Positions 49,961 through 59,211 are shown, counted from the first letter of the stretch. The stretch is DNA of 64,000 nucleotides from DAOUEX01 sp034430235 (GCA_964478075.1 CAYZGO010000009.1:1-64000), one strand, 5' to 3'. Program-made: numbers and translations. Notes: generated by a model not told the origin, from the sequence alone.

Positions 49961-51421
49961 ATGCAATTCAAGACCGCTGATCTGTTAGTGGCCGCCATTC
50001 TTAGCGGCGACGCTACAAGTAGCCATAGCTTCGATTTGGCGCGGCTCTTGACAAACCAAGGCGTGGCTGTATGCATCCACAGCAATAGCGGAATAGGACC
50101 GCTACCTCCCGATATTCGAGCTCTAACTAAGGAGACTCACCCAGGAGATTATCTTCCCACCTCCCATATTACTATTCTGCAGTATCCAATTTGGTTTCCT
50201 CTGGCAGAGCGATTCCGGGAAGCAAGCGGGGCGGCCGTTTTCTGGTACCATGGTGTTACTCCACCGTCCTTCTGGGGAACCGATACGGAGCGTGATATTC
50301 TTGCGAGGGCCGAGGCAGGAACCCAATTGGCGTGGTACGCTCATCTTGCCGTCGCCGACAGCCCCTTCATCGCACAAGAGTTGCATCGCCACAGCGGATA
50401 CCCCCTTGAGCGCATCCGGATTGTGCCTTTAGGGCTGGATACTACTGCTTTTCGCCAGAAACCATCGGCTATTGTGTTGAATACTCTGCGTCGAAGGTTG
50501 AAATTAGTAGGGAAACGCGTTCTGCTCTACACGGGGCGGGTTGCTGGCAACAAGCGAATAGAGCTTTTGATTGAAGCTTTGGCCCGCCTCAAAGACGCGT
50601 ATCCAGACCTGCACCTTTTGGTTGTGGGGGATACTGAAGCGACTGCCGCTTATAGGGAAACGGCCGCCAAGTTGCGCGCGCACGTTCAGCGGTTAGGCCT
50701 CGGTTCCTGCGTGACTTTCACGGGCCGTGTTGCTTCTATTGAGCCCTACTATCACCTGGCGGAGGTATACCTCTCAGCCAGTCAGCACGAAGGCTTCGGG
50801 CTCCCGCTGATAGAGGCGATGGCTGCTGGAGTGCCGGTCATCGCCAGTGCCAGTGGAGCGATGCCGTGGGTGCTGAATGCAGACACCTCGGATGCGGAAG
50901 CTGCCGGCCTCCTGTTCCCAGCTGGAGATGCGGGTGCGCTGGTTCAGCAAGTGAGACGCATACTAGACGAGCCCGGACTGCGCCAAGTGCTAATTGAGCG
51001 GGGCTATCGCCGCATTGAGTATTTCAGCCGGGAGCGGTTCAATCTCAGGGCCGCCAAGGTACTATCTGAAGCCGAAGCCTTGGCTCAGCAAGGGCCGCCC
51101 CCCGCTGCTTACCGACCCACAAACCGTTTATACGACCAGGCAGATATCTCATTGCGGAACTATCGTGTGAGGTCCAGGGTGCCTATCCTAGGCCCGTTGA
51201 TCGAATGGATCCGTTACAACAGCACTACTCATGTCAAAGAGGCATATCTGGATCGAATCATTGAGCGACAGGTGTTGTATAATCGCCTGCTGGCTGACGA
51301 GATTTGTCGCTTGCAGGCACAGGTCACCCAGTCAAAAGAGCGCGTGGGCTGCGATGAATCGGATGATATGACTGAAGATGGTTCCGACAGCAATGAAAGT
51401 GAGAATCAAGGTGCGCAGTGA
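49961..51421 (+). CDS. Glycosyltransferase family 4 with an extra C-terminal helical tail
   Basis: This 486-residue GT-B enzyme has YHGVTPPSFWGTDTERDILA and the donor motifs LLYTGRVAGNKRIELLIEAL and EGFGLPLIEAMAAGVPVIAS. From about residue 389 a tail unusual for GT4 appears: YRVRSRVPILGPLIEWIR followed by a helical, partly coiled segment and a very acidic Ser/Asp/Glu end. This tail resembles residues 52-112 of the methyltransferase at 42269. I use ATG 49961 with GGAGG just upstream, rather than the open frame from 49868. It is part of the plus-strand polysaccharide operon. Confidence 0.85.
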   Translation: MQFKTADLLVAAILSGDATSSHSFDLARLLTNQGVAVCIHSNSGIGPLPPDIRALTKETHPGDYLPTSHITILQYPIWFPLAERFREASGAAVFWYHGVTPPSFWGTDTERDILARAEAGTQLAWYAHLAVADSPFIAQELHRHSGYPLERIRIVPLGLDTTAFRQKPSAIVLNTLRRRLKLVGKRVLLYTGRVAGNKRIELLIEALARLKDAYPDLHLLVVGDTEATAAYRETAAKLRAHVQRLGLGSCVTFTGRVASIEPYYHLAEVYLSASQHEGFGLPLIEAMAAGVPVIASASGAMPWVLNADTSDAEAAGLLFPAGDAGALVQQVRRILDEPGLRQVLIERGYRRIEYFSRERFNLRAAKVLSEAEALAQQGPPPAAYRPTNRLYDQADISLRNYRVRSRVPILGPLIEWIRYNSTTHVKEAYLDRIIERQVLYNRLLADEICRLQAQVTQSKERVGCDESDDMTEDGSDSNESENQGAQ

Positions 51422-51552
51422 GACGTATGGATTCCGTATGGCGCCAAGTGTGTCTTTCCCCGCTGAGGATAGTTCGGTGCTGCTGTTGACAGGCGTTTGC
51501 CTTCCCCAGGTTAGATGCAGTCTTTCTCACTTGCAAATATGGGGGATGTGAC

Positions 51553-52848
51553 TTGACGCGCATTCTCTTGGTTACACCCTCCTATACCCCTTTCATCAGC
51601 GGTGCCCAGGCGTTTCAGCAGGCCATGGCGGAACGCGTGGTAGCCGATGGGCACCAGGTTACCCTGCTGACGACTAATGCGCATCGCGCCGATGATTTCT
51701 GGCAGCCACCAGGCACTGCGGCACGGATTCTGCCTCAATGTGAGATTCTGAATGGTGTACTAATCGAGCGCTTGCCATTGACCTACCCCTGGCCAGCTCC
51801 CTATCTTTTTGGCTTGTTGCGACGTGCAGGGCTCTGGTTGCACCTCAGCAGATTTCCGCCGAGCCTGGTGTGCCCTATCCAGCGATGTCTGGCGCGCTGG
51901 ATGCCACCCCTGCGTGGCTTATCCAATGCCCTGAGGCGCTTAGGGCCAACAGCTGATCTGATTCACGTAGAGGATAGCAGTTGGGACGGGCTGTTCCTGG
52001 CCGCCGCGAGTGCTGCCCGACGCTACAGGAAGCCGCTGGTTGTGCGCCCATTGATGCATTTGGGTGATGCCTGGGTGCAGGCCCATTATCAGATGGCCCA
52101 TCAAGTCTCGGTGTACCGTGATGCCGCGGCCGTCTTGGCCCTGTCGCAGCGGGAAGCTGAGGCTTTTGCGGCGCTTGGCGTCTCACCAGCACGCATTCAC
52201 GTCATTCGGATGGGAATAGAAGCCGACCTGCCGGTTTCGCCAGAAATCCTGGATACTCCGGGCTTTCGACGCGATCATGCTGTAGACGGTCCCGTCGTGA
52301 GCTTTGTGGGTGCCAATACCTACGATAAAGGCGCTTTTACGTTGGCTAAGGCAGTGATCCAGCTCAACCTCGAGGGATTGCCGCTCGAACTGATCTGTGC
52401 TGGTCCTCAAGGCCAAGGGCTCAGAGCGTTCCTGCAGCAACAAACGTCAAAGGCGCAGGCTGTTGTTCGCGACCGTGTGCGCATCTTGGGGGTAGTAGAT
52501 GAGATAACCAAGCACCGCTTGCTGGCAGCTTGCAATCTGTTCGCCCTGCCCAGCCAAGTGGATACCTTCGGCATTGTCTTCTTGGAGGCGTGGCTGCATA
52601 GCAAACCGGTAATTGGTGCCAACGCTGGGGGTATCCCTGACTTGGTGCAGCACGAGAAGAACGGTTTGCTGGTGCCTTTTGGCGATGTTAGTGCGCTGGC
52701 TGCTGCCATTCGCCGCTTGTTGGCAGACCCTGGATTAGCTGCCCGATTGGGCAGTGCTGGCCACCGACTGCTGCACCATTACACGTGGGACCAGACGTAC
52801 CGGACTCTGTTGGAGGTTTACAATACCGCGCTGGTAGGCGCACCGTGA
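51553..52848 (+). CDS. Glycosyltransferase family 4
   Basis: This 431-residue GT-B enzyme starts ILLVTPSYTPFISGAQAFQQ, with donor-domain motifs VSFVGANTYDKGAFTLAKAV and DTFGIVFLEAWLHSKPVIGA (EX7E). The start is TTG 51553 with GGGGGAT upstream. Its stop overlaps the start of the next GT4 gene (GTGA), so they are coupled. No sugar can be assigned. A gap of 131 nt from the previous gene shows no clear promoter. Confidence 0.88.
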   Translation: MTRILLVTPSYTPFISGAQAFQQAMAERVVADGHQVTLLTTNAHRADDFWQPPGTAARILPQCEILNGVLIERLPLTYPWPAPYLFGLLRRAGLWLHLSRFPPSLVCPIQRCLARWMPPLRGLSNALRRLGPTADLIHVEDSSWDGLFLAAASAARRYRKPLVVRPLMHLGDAWVQAHYQMAHQVSVYRDAAAVLALSQREAEAFAALGVSPARIHVIRMGIEADLPVSPEILDTPGFRRDHAVDGPVVSFVGANTYDKGAFTLAKAVIQLNLEGLPLELICAGPQGQGLRAFLQQQTSKAQAVVRDRVRILGVVDEITKHRLLAACNLFALPSQVDTFGIVFLEAWLHSKPVIGANAGGIPDLVQHEKNGLLVPFGDVSALAAAIRRLLADPGLAARLGSAGHRLLHHYTWDQTYRTLLEVYNTALVGAP

Positions 52849-54110
52849 AAATCCTGCAGGTCGTTCACCAATATCCGCCGTCCAATACCGGTGGCACAGA
52901 ACTCTACACGAACTCCCTGGCCCTCGCCTTGGCCAGGCAAGGGCACCAGATCACCGTTTTGTATCGCGGTAGCGCGCCAGGGGTGGGTTTGGAGCGTCGT
53001 GAAGAGGATAGCGTCTTGGTCTTGAAGACGTGGGCTGGTGTGTTGAGCCCCAGCCGCCGCTTTCTGACCACTCTGCGAGATCCTCTAACAAGGCGGGCTT
53101 TCGAGGGCATACTTGACGAAATTCGCCCCGATTTGATCCATATCCAACATCTGATCGGATTTCCGGTGGGGCTCATTCGCTCCATCCGGGAGCGTGGCGT
53201 CCCTTTCTTGATCACGCTCCATGACTATTGGTGGGTTTGTGCCAACGCGCAACTGCTTACCAACTACAGCCGACAGCTTTGCGATGGCCCTCGTGCCTAC
53301 CTGAATTGTGCTCGTTGTGTGCTGTCGCGGGCGGGGCGGAGTCCCGCCATCCCTTGGGCGGGAGTTGGCAATCTGTGGCCTGCAGTGCCCGCTCTTGCCG
53401 TGTTGATGGCTTGGCGGGGAAGCAAGTTGCGGTCCGCTCTGCTCCAGGCGGACAGATTGATTGCCCCCTCTCACTTCGTGAAGGAATGGCACAGCGCCCA
53501 AGGTGTGCCTGCTGACAGGATCGAGGTGCTGCCTCACGGCCTCGAATGGCCCCCGGATTTACCCCGGCAGCGGCGGTCGACTGAAGCAGTGCGTTTAGCT
53601 TACATCGGTGGTCTGGCGTGGCAAAAAGGGGTCCACATCTTGGTGCAGGCCTTTAGCACGGTAAGGGGTGCGGTGAAGCTGTGGATTGCCGGGGATGAGT
53701 CATTCGATCCGGCCTACGTTGGCCAGCTCCGAACGCAGGCTCCCCCGAACTTGCGCTTTCTTGGCCATCTGCAGCGGGAGCAAGTCTGGGAGGTTCTATC
53801 GCAGGTGGATGCAGTTGTAGTCCCATCTCTATGGCACGAGACATTCTCGCTGATTGTCCATGAAGCCTTCGCGGCTGGTGTGCCGGTAGTCGCTTCCCGC
53901 TTGGGTGCTCTGACCGAGGCTGTTCGCGATGGGCAAGATGGTTTGCTGGTATCGCCTGGCGACGTCGTTGCCTGGAGCACGGCCCTACAGCGCCTGGTAG
54001 ATGAACCGGATTTAAGGACGCGCCTGCGAGCGAATGTCCACCCTCCGATGACGTTGGAAGAACACGTAAGCCGGTTGGTGTCCCTTTACCGCAAATGCCT
54101 GTCCCACTAG
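52845..54110 (+). CDS. Glycosyltransferase family 4 carrying an in-frame palindromic insert
   Basis: This 421-residue GT-B enzyme has VVHQYPPSNTGGTELYTNSL at the start, LAYIGGLAWQKGVHILVQAF and ETFSLIVHEAFAAGVPVVAS. Around residues 160-176 the chain reads SRAGRSPAIPWAGVG. It is encoded by 53330-53364, nearly identical to the intergenic array at 62172-62330, so this stretch is an insert between CxxC-rich DYWWVCAN...CARCVL and the following LWPAVPALAV helix. GTG 52845 overlaps the previous stop by three bases. The relative at 54212 lacks the insert at this position. Confidence 0.88.
   Translation: MKILQVVHQYPPSNTGGTELYTNSLALALARQGHQITVLYRGSAPGVGLERREEDSVLVLKTWAGVLSPSRRFLTTLRDPLTRRAFEGILDEIRPDLIHIQHLIGFPVGLIRSIRERGVPFLITLHDYWWVCANAQLLTNYSRQLCDGPRAYLNCARCVLSRAGRSPAIPWAGVGNLWPAVPALAVLMAWRGSKLRSALLQADRLIAPSHFVKEWHSAQGVPADRIEVLPHGLEWPPDLPRQRRSTEAVRLAYIGGLAWQKGVHILVQAFSTVRGAVKLWIAGDESFDPAYVGQLRTQAPPNLRFLGHLQREQVWEVLSQVDAVVVPSLWHETFSLIVHEAFAAGVPVVASRLGALTEAVRDGQDGLLVSPGDVVAWSTALQRLVDEPDLRTRLRANVHPPMTLEEHVSRLVSLYRKCLSH
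53330..53364. repeat. GGCGGGAC-family palindromic repeat inside a glycosyltransferase gene
   Basis: GCGGAGTCCCGCCATCCCTT with GGGCGGG around it matches the intergenic copy near 62217-62243 except at a few bases. The frame of the gene remains open through it. Confidence 0.75.
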
Positions 54111-54211
54111 CGTTCGGGTGAAGATCGTTCATATTGCACTTGCAATTTCAAACGCAGTGCATTCGCTGTACATCCGCTGGAGAGTAGGAATTCGCCTCTA
54201 GGATTTGACCT

Positions 54212-55507
54212 ATGCGTATCGCTTTTGTCGTACACAAATTCCCACCTGAAAGCCTGGGGGGCGTAGAGACCTACACCTGGAGCCTAGCCCGGGTGTTGGC
54301 TGAGGCGAGACAGGAAACACATGTATTCTATCCGCTTGGCGGGATGTCTAGCTCGATATCTCGTGCCAAACGGGATGGCATTCATCTGTGGCGGGTTCCC
54401 CTGCCACCAACTCGGGCTCATGAGGGGGCGCTAAGACAGTTCTGGCATACTTTCCGGGACACTGCAATCGAGGCGAGCTTTCAAGAGTTCCTGACCACAG
54501 TCCTTCCAGACATCGTGCATTTCCAGCATGTGCAGGGCGTGTCCGCAAGGTTGATCCACCTGGCTGCAGCTTGTCCCCGCGTAATCACTCTGCACGACTA
54601 TTGGTTTTTCTGTGCCAATAGTCAACTGGCGAGGCCAGACGGTCAGGTGTGCGCCGGTCCAGAATGGGGCTGGAACTGTGTGGACTGCCTCACGGTGCGG
54701 AAGGATTTGCGCTGGCTCAGGGTCCTACGTCCACTTGTCGCGCTGCCTCTGGCCTATCGCAACCTCTACCTGCGCCAAGTCGTGGAGTCGGTGCCGCTTT
54801 TTCTAGCGCCTAGCGAGTTCCTGCGCCAGCAGTACGTTCGCCAGGGGTTCCCAGCCGAGCGCATCGTCACAATAGAATTGGGCCTGGATACTGAACGGCT
54901 GAGTGAGATGCCAAGGGGCGATTTGCCGCATCCCTTGGCAAGGCGTCCTCGGCCTGCCATGCGCTGGGCGGGGCCGCACTTTGGTTTCTTGGGGACTCTA
55001 GCCCCTCACAAGGGAGTTCATGTGCTGGTTGAGGCCTTCAACCGGCTGCCTGACAACGCAGCCCTGACCATCTATGGCAGCGAAACGGTCTTCCCAGGCT
55101 ATGTCGCGCAATTGAAGGCTGCGGCAATTCATCCCAATATCCGTTTTGCTGGCCCGCTGGACTATCGTCACGTTGGAGAGGCTCTGCGTCAACTGGGTTG
55201 CCTGGTTGTTCCGTCGCTCTGGTATGAGAACTCGCCTTTGGTGATCCAGGAGGCCTATGGGGTAGGGATGCCAGTGGTGGCCAGCCGCTTGGGAGCATTA
55301 GCTGAAAAAGTGCGGGACGGCGAAACGGGTCGGCTCTTTACCGCTGGAGACAGCACCGATCTGGCTCGCGTACTGCGAGAATTGATGGATCAGCCTGAGC
55401 AACTGGCTGCCCTGCGGGCCAATATCGTTCCGCCACCCACGATGCAGGAACATGCACAGCAGATGCTAGGCATATACAAGGCGATGCTCAGCAGGAGCTA
55501 TCCTTGA
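54212..55507 (+). CDS. Glycosyltransferase family 4
   Basis: This 431-residue GT-B enzyme is a close relative of the gene before it: HKFPPESLGGVETYTWSLAR at the start, ITLHDYWFFCANSQLARPDG, the CxxC-type loop, GFLGTLAPHKGVHVLVEAF and ENSPLVIQEAYGVGMPVVAS. The two may result from a duplication. It is the last gene of the polysaccharide block; homoserine dehydrogenase follows after 43 nt. Donor and acceptor are unknown. Confidence 0.88.
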   Translation: MRIAFVVHKFPPESLGGVETYTWSLARVLAEARQETHVFYPLGGMSSSISRAKRDGIHLWRVPLPPTRAHEGALRQFWHTFRDTAIEASFQEFLTTVLPDIVHFQHVQGVSARLIHLAAACPRVITLHDYWFFCANSQLARPDGQVCAGPEWGWNCVDCLTVRKDLRWLRVLRPLVALPLAYRNLYLRQVVESVPLFLAPSEFLRQQYVRQGFPAERIVTIELGLDTERLSEMPRGDLPHPLARRPRPAMRWAGPHFGFLGTLAPHKGVHVLVEAFNRLPDNAALTIYGSETVFPGYVAQLKAAAIHPNIRFAGPLDYRHVGEALRQLGCLVVPSLWYENSPLVIQEAYGVGMPVVASRLGALAEKVRDGETGRLFTAGDSTDLARVLRELMDQPEQLAALRANIVPPPTMQEHAQQMLGIYKAMLSRSYP

Positions 55508-55550
55508 AGCAGGTATTCGGCTTGCGAGCCGATGGCGAGGGGGAGCACGA

Positions 55551-56588
55551 GTGAAAACGTCAAGATTTGCGCTTATTGGTGTGGGCAACATTGGGCAGCG
55601 CTTTCTGCGCATGGTAGCTCAGAAGCAGAAAACTCTCAGTGCGCGCCATGGCCTGCAATTGGTTCTGGTCACAGTAGTTGATTCATCTGGAGCAGCCCTC
55701 AATGACTCCGGGTTGGATATCAACGAGATCTTGGAGCTAAAACACGCGGGCAGCAGTGTGGCTGCCTATCCCCGTCACGGTGTGCGAGGGCCAACGGCCT
55801 TGGACGCCCTGGAGCAGGCAGAAGCGGATTTGCTGATCGAGTTATCGCCCACAAATTTACAGCACGGCGAACCAGGTTTGTCCGCCATGACCTGGGCACT
55901 CTCACATGGCATGGATGTCGTCACCGCGAACAAAGGACCGCTCGTGCTGGCATACCAGCGCTTGACTGCGCTTGCTATAGAGAAGGGAGGATCACTCCTT
56001 TTCAGCGCTGCGGTGGCTGGAGGCTTGCCAACGGTCAACATTGGACGGCGTGATCTGGCTGGGGCCAAGGTTCTGCGCGTAGAAGGCGTCTTCAACACCA
56101 CCACTAACTACATTCTGACGCGCATGAGTGAGGACAGGCTGTCATTCGAAGATGCATTAGCTGAAGCGCAGCAGTCAGGCGTCGCCGAGGCTGATCCAAG
56201 TCTGGACATTGATGGCTGGGACGCAGCCAACAAGCTGGTCATCGTAGCCAACAGCGTGTTGGGCATGCCGGCCACTTTGCGCGATGTTTCACTGCAGGGC
56301 ATCCGTGGTATTAGCCACACAGAATTGCTACGGGCCAGGGAAGGCGGCCACGTTGTCAAGCTGCTGGCCACCGCCGACTCCTCGGCGGACAGTTATGAGC
56401 TGGCTGTGCGCCCGACAGAGTTGCCACTTGAGCATCCACTGGCGCGTCTGAGCAAGTGGCAGAACGGAGTGGTCTACACCACTGACGTCATGGGCATCAT
56501 CACAGCCATTATTGAAGCTGAAGGGCCTACTGCTACTGCCGCAGCCGTTCTGCGTGACGTGATTAACGTGACTACCGTCCGGCCCTGA
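55551..56588 (+). CDS. hom: Homoserine dehydrogenase, short form without ACT domain
   Basis: This 345-residue enzyme reduces aspartate semialdehyde to homoserine with NAD(P)H, the branch point to threonine and methionine. It has the nucleotide site FALIGVGNIGQRFLRMV, the DVVTANKGPLVL motif with catalytic-site lysine, EGVFNTTTNYILTRM, ADPSLDIDGWDAANKLVIVAN and a C-terminal end GPTATAAAVLRDVINV. At this length there is no C-terminal ACT regulatory domain, as in archaeal and some Chloroflexota forms, so threonine feedback via ACT is not expected. The start is GTG 55551 with GAGGGGGAG upstream. Confidence 0.9.
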   Translation: MKTSRFALIGVGNIGQRFLRMVAQKQKTLSARHGLQLVLVTVVDSSGAALNDSGLDINEILELKHAGSSVAAYPRHGVRGPTALDALEQAEADLLIELSPTNLQHGEPGLSAMTWALSHGMDVVTANKGPLVLAYQRLTALAIEKGGSLLFSAAVAGGLPTVNIGRRDLAGAKVLRVEGVFNTTTNYILTRMSEDRLSFEDALAEAQQSGVAEADPSLDIDGWDAANKLVIVANSVLGMPATLRDVSLQGIRGISHTELLRAREGGHVVKLLATADSSADSYELAVRPTELPLEHPLARLSKWQNGVVYTTDVMGIITAIIEAEGPTATAAAVLRDVINVTTVRP

Positions 56589-56629
56589 GCCGAAAGACGT
56601 CAGGGCTCCATCAACGTTAATCTGATTGG

Positions 56630-56688
56630 TTCGTAGTGGCGACCTGAGTCGCTCTTCCAACTTGTCGGGCGACTGAAGTCGCTACTAA
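56630..56688. repeat. Dispersed palindrome, GACTTCAGTCG family, copy 2
   Basis: TTCGTAGTGGCGACCTGAGT on the left and CGACTGAAGTCGCTACTAA on the right form a large palindrome as at 19265-19326. It lies between hom and trpS, which converge. Confidence 0.7.
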
Positions 56689-56766
56689 CAGGCCTCAATT
56701 CAAGCTTCACGCAGCACCGGGAGCGTTACGAGAAAAGTCACTATTCCGGCAGAGGTAGTGCGCACC

Positions 56767-57747
56767 CTACGGCAGTCCCACCCGCCTCCTCACCTCATCA
56801 ATAGTCGCTTGGGCTATCACCCTCGCTCGGGCTGCCCCATCAGCAAGTATTCTCCATACCAGATCCGGGTCACGGGCCAGGTCGGCGCGTCGTTCGCGAA
56901 ATGGGGCTAGAGCCTGAATCAGATCTTCCGCGAACTGCTTTTTGTGCTCCACGCAGCCGATCCCTGCACTGCGGCAATCGGTTTCGATCTGTGCGATGAC
57001 CGCCGGGTCCGTCGAGAAGACCTTATGTAGAGCAAAGACGTTGCATATTTCAGGATGACCGGGGTCGGTCTTGTAGCGTCGCGCCGGATCTGTAACCATG
57101 GTCATCACGCGGCGCTGGATTTCTTCCGGGATGGCAGTCAACCCAATATGATTGTCCAGCGACTTGCTCATCTTGTTCACGCCGTCCAGGCCCATAATGC
57201 GCGGTGTCTCAGTGAGTTTGGCCTGTGGCTCTATTAGAGTCTTGCCAAACTTGGAGTTAAATCGTCGCACAATCTCGCGCGTGAACTCTAGATGTGGCAG
57301 TTGGTCCTCTCCCACAGGCACTATGTCTGCCTTATACAAAGTGATGTCAGCGGCCATTAGAACTGGATACCCCAGTAACCCGTAATTCACGTTATCTGGC
57401 TGCAGTCGCACTTTCTCCTTGAACGTGGGCAGGCGCGCGAGCCAGCCCATGGGCGTGACCATGGAGAGAATGGTGTGCAATTCAGTCACCTGTGGCACAT
57501 GGGACTGCACAAAGATAATGCTGCGGCCTGGATCCATGCCTGCAGCCAGCCAATCGAGGACCATCTCGCAGGTGTTTTGCTTAATCTTGTGAGTATCGCG
57601 CAGAGTTGTCAGAGCGTGCAGATCTACCACGCAGTAGATGCACTCATGATCTTCTTGCAGGGCCACATAATTCTTGATCGCCCCGCAATAGTTACCGAGA
57701 TGCTGTCGCCCTGTAGGACGTGCCCCAGAGAACACTCTTCCCTTCAT
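56767..57747 (-). CDS. trpS: Tryptophan--tRNA ligase
   Basis: This 326-residue class Ic synthetase charges tRNA-Trp. It has the HIGH-equivalent GARPTGRQHLGNYCGAI, the GYPVLMAADITLYKA active-site helix, VGEDQLPHLEFTREIVRRFN and KMSKS in GVNKMSKSLDN. I start at ATG 57747 (MKGRVFSGARPTG), as the family does, with AGGAG about 10 nt upstream, and not at the longer frame from 57825. It stands alone between a palindromic repeat and the cspA terminator. Confidence 0.95.
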   Translation of the reverse strand: MKGRVFSGARPTGRQHLGNYCGAIKNYVALQEDHECIYCVVDLHALTTLRDTHKIKQNTCEMVLDWLAAGMDPGRSIIFVQSHVPQVTELHTILSMVTPMGWLARLPTFKEKVRLQPDNVNYGLLGYPVLMAADITLYKADIVPVGEDQLPHLEFTREIVRRFNSKFGKTLIEPQAKLTETPRIMGLDGVNKMSKSLDNHIGLTAIPEEIQRRVMTMVTDPARRYKTDPGHPEICNVFALHKVFSTDPAVIAQIETDCRSAGIGCVEHKKQFAEDLIQALAPFRERRADLARDPDLVWRILADGAARARVIAQATIDEVRRRVGLP

Positions 57748-57807
57748 AGGTTGCAGGACTCCTTTCACTAACTGCTGCAAGTTTACTACAAACTGCGGTG
57801 AAAAGGA

Positions 57808-57838
57808 AACCCCCTCTGTGCGCACACAAGAGGGGGTT
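57808..57838 (-). terminator. Terminator of the cold-shock gene
   Basis: AACCCCCTCT (57808-57817) and AGAGGGGGTT (57829-57838) form a 10-bp stem with an 11-nt loop; on the minus strand it is followed by TCCTTTTC. It lies between the cold-shock gene and trpS. Confidence 0.8.
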
Positions 57839-57914
57839 GGGAACCCTCTATTCCAAATCTACGAGCCGAAGATTAGACTTCAGTTCGAAATGAATGGATA
57901 AAGTGCTTCCCGAG

Positions 57915-58130
57915 CTAGTCTAGCTTCACCACGTCAGCAGCTTGTGGACCTTTGTCACTATCTTCGATAGTGAAATCCACCCGCTGGCCTTGCTCCAGGT
58001 TTCGGAATCCTCCCCCGACGATGGCTGAGTAGTGGACGAAGACATCCTCGCTGCCTTCATCGGGTTGAATGAACCCGTACCCTTTGACGCGGCTGAACCA
58101 TTTGACCGTGCCCAAGGTTCTGTCCGACAT
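57915..58130 (-). CDS. Cold-shock protein, CspA family
   Basis: This 71-residue single-domain nucleic-acid-binding protein has RNP1 KGYGFIQ and RNP2 VFVHY, with LGTVKWFSRVKG before and GQRVDFTIEDSDKGPQA after. It binds single-stranded RNA and helps translation at low temperature or in growth shifts. The ATG 58130 has AAGGAGGTG upstream. Its leader is long, from a promoter at 58320-58348, and carries a CCCGGTT-GAA-AACCGGG hairpin (58168-58184), as is typical of regulated csp genes. Confidence 0.95.
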   Translation of the reverse strand: MSDRTLGTVKWFSRVKGYGFIQPDEGSEDVFVHYSAIVGGGFRNLEQGQRVDFTIEDSDKGPQAADVVKLD

Positions 58131-58167
58131 CTTGTGCGCACCTCCTTCCTTACAGCATAGTCAAAGG

Positions 58168-58184
58168 CCCGGTTGAAAACCGGG
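58168..58184 (-). promoter_or_regulatory. Hairpin in the cold-shock leader
   Basis: CCCGGTT (58168-58174) and AACCGGG (58178-58184) pair around GAA. It sits about 25 nt before the ribosome site in the long leader of the cold-shock gene. Confidence 0.5.
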
Positions 58185-58319
58185 TGGACAGAAGCCTGTT
58201 GATAGTGGTCAAGTCATCACTATTCGCTATTAGCACAAAACCGCCAAGGCCAGTACAAAAAGCCTCCGCGGCAGTTCTAAATCAATATCAATCCAAAAGA
58301 CACCTCGATCACGTTGGCT

Positions 58320-58348
58320 ATGATACACAGTGTTTGCTGTTTTGTCAA
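58320..58348 (-). promoter_or_regulatory. Promoter of the cold-shock gene
   Basis: On the minus strand a perfect TTGACA (58343-58348) and TATCAT (58320-58325) are 17 nt apart. The start should fall near 58313, giving a leader of about 180 nt. Confidence 0.72.
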
Positions 58349-58430
58349 ATGATGCAACTTGAAACCACGCTTGCTTCCGATACATGAAGAAGACAGGCGA
58401 ATAACAGAAATGTCCGCTCAACGCAAACCC

Positions 58431-58460
58431 TTGGACAAAATGGGACTTTTGAAGTAAAAT
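58431..58460 (+). promoter_or_regulatory. Promoter candidate for uracil-DNA glycosylase
   Basis: TTGGAC (58431-58436) and TAAAAT (58455-58460) are 18 nt apart, about 75 nt before the TTG start. Confidence 0.5.
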
Positions 58461-58534
58461 GGTAAAGGCAAGTGGTTAGGATCTGCTCACTGCACAGACT
58501 TATCTATGAGAGTGATAGCTATCAGGAGGCAATC

Positions 58535-59137
58535 TTGTCAGAGCTCACAAACCTGTATGGCCAAATCGCAGCTTGTCAGAAGTGTGCCCTGGCAGAGGGG
58601 CGCACTCACGCGGTCCCTGGCGAAGGGCCGGAGGACGCAGAGATCATGTTTGTTGGCGAGGCGCCTGGCTATCACGAGAACCGGTTGGGACGTCCTTTCG
58701 TGGGCGCTGCGGGTAGTTTCCTTGAGGAGTTGTTGGCTTCGATAAATATGCGGCGTGAGGATGTCTACATATGTAACGTGATCAAGTGCCGTCCGCCGAA
58801 TAACCGTGATCCACTGCCTAATGAGATCGAGGCATGTCGGCCATATCTGGACAGGCAGATTGAGCTGATCAAGCCTCGCTTGATCGTCACATTGGGGCGG
58901 TGTTCCATGGCCAAGTTCTTTCCGAGGGCGATGATCTCCAAGATCCATGGCGTGCCCAAGAAGGTCGGCGAGGTGATAGTGTTGCCGTTTTTTCACCCTG
59001 CTGCAGCTTTGCACCAGCCAAAATACCGGGCTGACATTGAGCGGGATATGCTCAAGATTCCTCAGATTCTGGCGCAGATGAATGACTTTGAGGAGATGCT
59101 GCCAGATCAGCAAGCCGAGCAATTGAGTTTGTTCTAG
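58535..59137 (+). CDS. Uracil-DNA glycosylase, family 4 (iron-sulfur type)
   Basis: This 200-residue enzyme removes uracil from DNA. It has CQKCALAEGR near the start, GEAPGYHENRLGRPFVGAAG (active-site motif), CNVIKCRPPNNRDPLPNEIEAC with the other cluster cysteines, and FFHPAAALHQPKYRADIERD near the end (motif HPAA). Four cysteines of the [4Fe-4S] cluster are present. Common in thermophiles but not limited to them. I start at TTG 58535, with AGGAGG 5 nt upstream; GTG 58472 has no ribosome site. Confidence 0.92.
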   Translation: MSELTNLYGQIAACQKCALAEGRTHAVPGEGPEDAEIMFVGEAPGYHENRLGRPFVGAAGSFLEELLASINMRREDVYICNVIKCRPPNNRDPLPNEIEACRPYLDRQIELIKPRLIVTLGRCSMAKFFPRAMISKIHGVPKKVGEVIVLPFFHPAAALHQPKYRADIERDMLKIPQILAQMNDFEEMLPDQQAEQLSLF

Positions 59138-59211
59138 CAGTGGACTGAACAGGGTTGTAGCAGCATTCTTGAAGACCGTTAGTTCTGCTAGTCGTAATGG
59201 AAGTAGGAGGC

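Noticed and set aside
56582..56606. GCCCTGA...TCAGGGC stem over the hom stop codon, looked at as a terminator
   Set aside because: The stem is only 7 bp, the loop is 11 nt and no T-run follows.
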